A stretch of DNA of 6,461 bases from Lachnospiraceae bacterium (lineage in GTDB: Bacteria > Bacillota > Clostridia > Lachnospirales > Lachnospiraceae). The translations under genes were made by a program, and so were the position numbers. The stretch covers positions 1-6,461 of the forward strand of contig JAJQCL010000245.1 of NCBI GenBank assembly GCA_021202715.1, written 5' to 3'. Shown here one piece after another: positions 4,967 to 6,461 of the stretch (the first letter of the stretch is position 1; each line of letters opens with the position of its first letter). The notes under the pieces were generated by a model that saw nothing but the letters and a program-made list of their open reading frames with translations, was not told the origin of the DNA and searched no databases.

Positions 4967-6461
4967 TTATCCCAGTCGATACTCCTCGGAAAATGCGTCA
5001 AACTGCCGTTTGAATTCATCATCTGTCGCCTTGACCTCATGCAGATAGGCATGCGTATCAAAATCTCCCTGGCGCACCTCCAGCTGACACACGGCCAGAT
5101 TGGAGCAGTGATCCGCCACCCGCTCGTAGTTGTTGGCAATATCCTGAAGGATGAAGCCCGACTCGATGGTGCACTCGCCGCTCTTCAGTCTCTCGATATG
5201 GTGCAGCATAATCGCATCATTCATCTCATCGATCGTCTCCTCCAGCGGTTCCACGGTGGCCGCCAGCGTCAGATCGGCCTCGATGAAAGTGCGAAGCGCC
5301 CGATCCACGATATCCCGCAGCGCACGGGTGAAGATGCGCAGCTCCTCCGCCCCCTCCGCGGAGAAATGGATGTCCTTCTCGTGGAGCTCCCGGGCCGACT
5401 CCATCAGGTTCACCGCGTGATCGGAAATGCGCTCCAGGTTGCCGATGCTGTGAAGGAGGATGGAAACCGTACAGTTATCCTCCCGGGAAAGGGAATGCCG
5501 GGAAATTTTCACCAGATAGGTTCCCAGTTCATCCTCATAGCGGTCAATCTTCGTCTCCAATGCCTGAATCTCCTGCGCCTTCTCCTCGGAGTATTCCCCT
5601 TCCACGAGATCGAACGCCCCGTCGATGGCCCGCCGCGTCAGCTCCGCCATGCGGATCGTCACCTGGCGGCATTCCTCTACGGCGAAGCCGGGTTTGCTTA
5701 AGAAACGATCATCCAACAGCTGAAATTCGCGCAGCTCCTCCGGCTGCTCATCATCCGGAATGCTGAGAATGGCCAGCCGCTCCAGCCCGCGGGAGAAGGG
5801 CAGCAGAACGAGCGTCGCCGCCAGATTGAAAGCCGTGTGGACCACGGCGATCCCCGCCGCGTTCGCCGGATCCGCCAGGAATTCAAAGTGAACAAAGACA
5901 TTGACCGCATAGAAAATCACCATGAAGACCGCCGTACCGATAACATTAAAATACAGATGCACCAAAGCGGCCCGTCGGGCATTTTTCGAGGCGCCCGCAC
6001 CGGAGATCAGCGCCGTAGCGCAGGTCCCGATGTTCTGCCCCATGATGATGGGGATCGCCGTCCCATAGCTGACAGCACCCGTGGCACAGAGAGCCTGCAG
6101 GATACCCACGGAAGCAGAGGAGCTCTGAATCACGGCTGTCAGCAGCGCCCCGGCCAGCATTCCCAGGATCGGATTCGAGAAAGCAGTCAGGATTCCGGTA
6201 AATTCCGGCACATCCGCCAGCGGCTTCACGGCCGAACTCATGGCATCCATCCCGGTCATGAGGATGGCAAAGCCGATGAGCACCTGCCCGATGTTCTTCT
6301 TTTTCTCCCCTTTCTGGAACATCATCAGCACCACGCCGACGATGCCCAGCACCGGGGCGAAGGAGCTCGGCTTCAACAGCTGGAGCCAGAAATTGTCACT
6401 CTCAATCCCCGACAGACTCAGGATCCAGGACGTGACCGTGGTACCCACATTGGCGCCCATG
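4967..6461 (-). CDS. Na+/phosphate cotransporter with C-terminal PhoU-like domain, 5' end outside the window
   Basis: Membrane carrier of the Na/Pi-cotransporter family (PF02690) fused to a PhoU-like helical domain; it should import inorganic phosphate using the sodium gradient. Visible residues 1-10 (MGANVGTTVT) match an internal family motif, so that Met is not the start. Roughly 70-90 residues, including the first QSSS repeat, are expected beyond the window edge. The second repeat is present: TAVIQSSSASVGIL (109-121) and the paired MGQNIGTCATA (140-150), the inverted duplication typical of the family. Further membrane segments lie around 35-50, 97-120, 165-190 and 203-222. The soluble C-terminus (~255-495) carries two PhoU signatures, NLERISDHAVNL (341-352) and NYERVADHCSNL (444-455), in a helical bundle rich in Glu/Asp. 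It is the first visible gene of the unit with the regulator and kinase, which supports a phosphate-sensing role. The operon promoter is not in the window. Confidence 0.93.
   Translation of the reverse strand, partial: MGANVGTTVTSWILSLSGIESDNFWLQLLKPSSFAPVLGIVGVVLMMFQKGEKKKNIGQVLIGFAILMTGMDAMSSAVKPLADVPEFTGILTAFSNPILGMLAGALLTAVIQSSSASVGILQALCATGAVSYGTAIPIIMGQNIGTCATALISGAGASKNARRAALVHLYFNVIGTAVFMVIFYAVNVFVHFEFLADPANAAGIAVVHTAFNLAATLVLLPFSRGLERLAILSIPDDEQPEELREFQLLDDRFLSKPGFAVEECRQVTIRMAELTRRAIDGAFDLVEGEYSEEKAQEIQALETKIDRYEDELGTYLVKISRHSLSREDNCTVSILLHSIGNLERISDHAVNLMESARELHEKDIHFSAEGAEELRIFTRALRDIVDRALRTFIEADLTLAATVEPLEETIDEMNDAIMLHHIERLKSGECTIESGFILQDIANNYERVADHCSNLAVCQLEVRQGDFDTHAYLHEVKATDDEFKRQFDAFSEEYRLG

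Noticed and set aside
4841..5701. Plus-strand open frame of 286 residues opposite the PhoU-like region
   Set aside because: It spans the gap and parts of two well-supported minus-strand genes and shows no family signature.

Overview
The window looks like a chromosomal segment of a Gram-positive gut-type Clostridia, most likely Lachnospiraceae. This is inferred from strong AGGAGG-type ribosome binding sites, the style of the PhoR-like kinase and Na/Pi-PhoU carrier, an AAA_14/DUF4143 ATPase, and fairly high GC in the core genes. No 16S rRNA or other marker gene confirms it.

Layout, left to right. (1) Plus strand, 3-827: an AraC-family regulator (cupin plus double HTH) whose 5' end is probably cut by the window. 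(2) Plus strand, 928-2274: an AAA_14/DUF4143 ATPase with its own extended -10 promoter, a 15-bp direct repeat over that promoter, and visibly lower GC than its neighbours. (3) A strong stem-loop at 2249-2290, where the ATPase and the next gene converge. (4) Minus strand, 2299-2703: a 134-residue ORF whose last ~84 residues are the C-terminal end of a GltS sodium/glutamate symporter. Its first ~50 residues do not look like GltS. It has a promoter, a leader with two interlocking inverted repeats, a perfect Shine-Dalgarno and a GTG start. (5) Minus strand, 6461 down to 2868: a three-gene phosphate-type operon consisting of a Na+/phosphate cotransporter fused to PhoU-like helices (5' end outside the window), an OmpR/PhoB-type response regulator and a PhoR-like histidine kinase. 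It ends in an intrinsic terminator at 2824-2854.

The Na/Pi-PhoU carrier, regulator and kinase form one transcription unit. The regulator and kinase overlap by four bases (ATGA). The likely logic is phosphate uptake coupled to sensing: the PhoU-like part of the carrier may report transport status to the kinase, as PstSCAB-PhoU does for PhoR elsewhere. That is inference from gene content. The remaining genes look like independent units.

The least ordinary stretch is 2249-2830. It holds the apparently chimeric GltS-tail ORF with intact expression signals, a leader that could fold as an H-type pseudoknot, and the large convergent stem-loop. I see no CRISPR array, tRNA, rRNA, insertion sequence or phage gene. 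No stretch longer than 300 bases lacks a gene.
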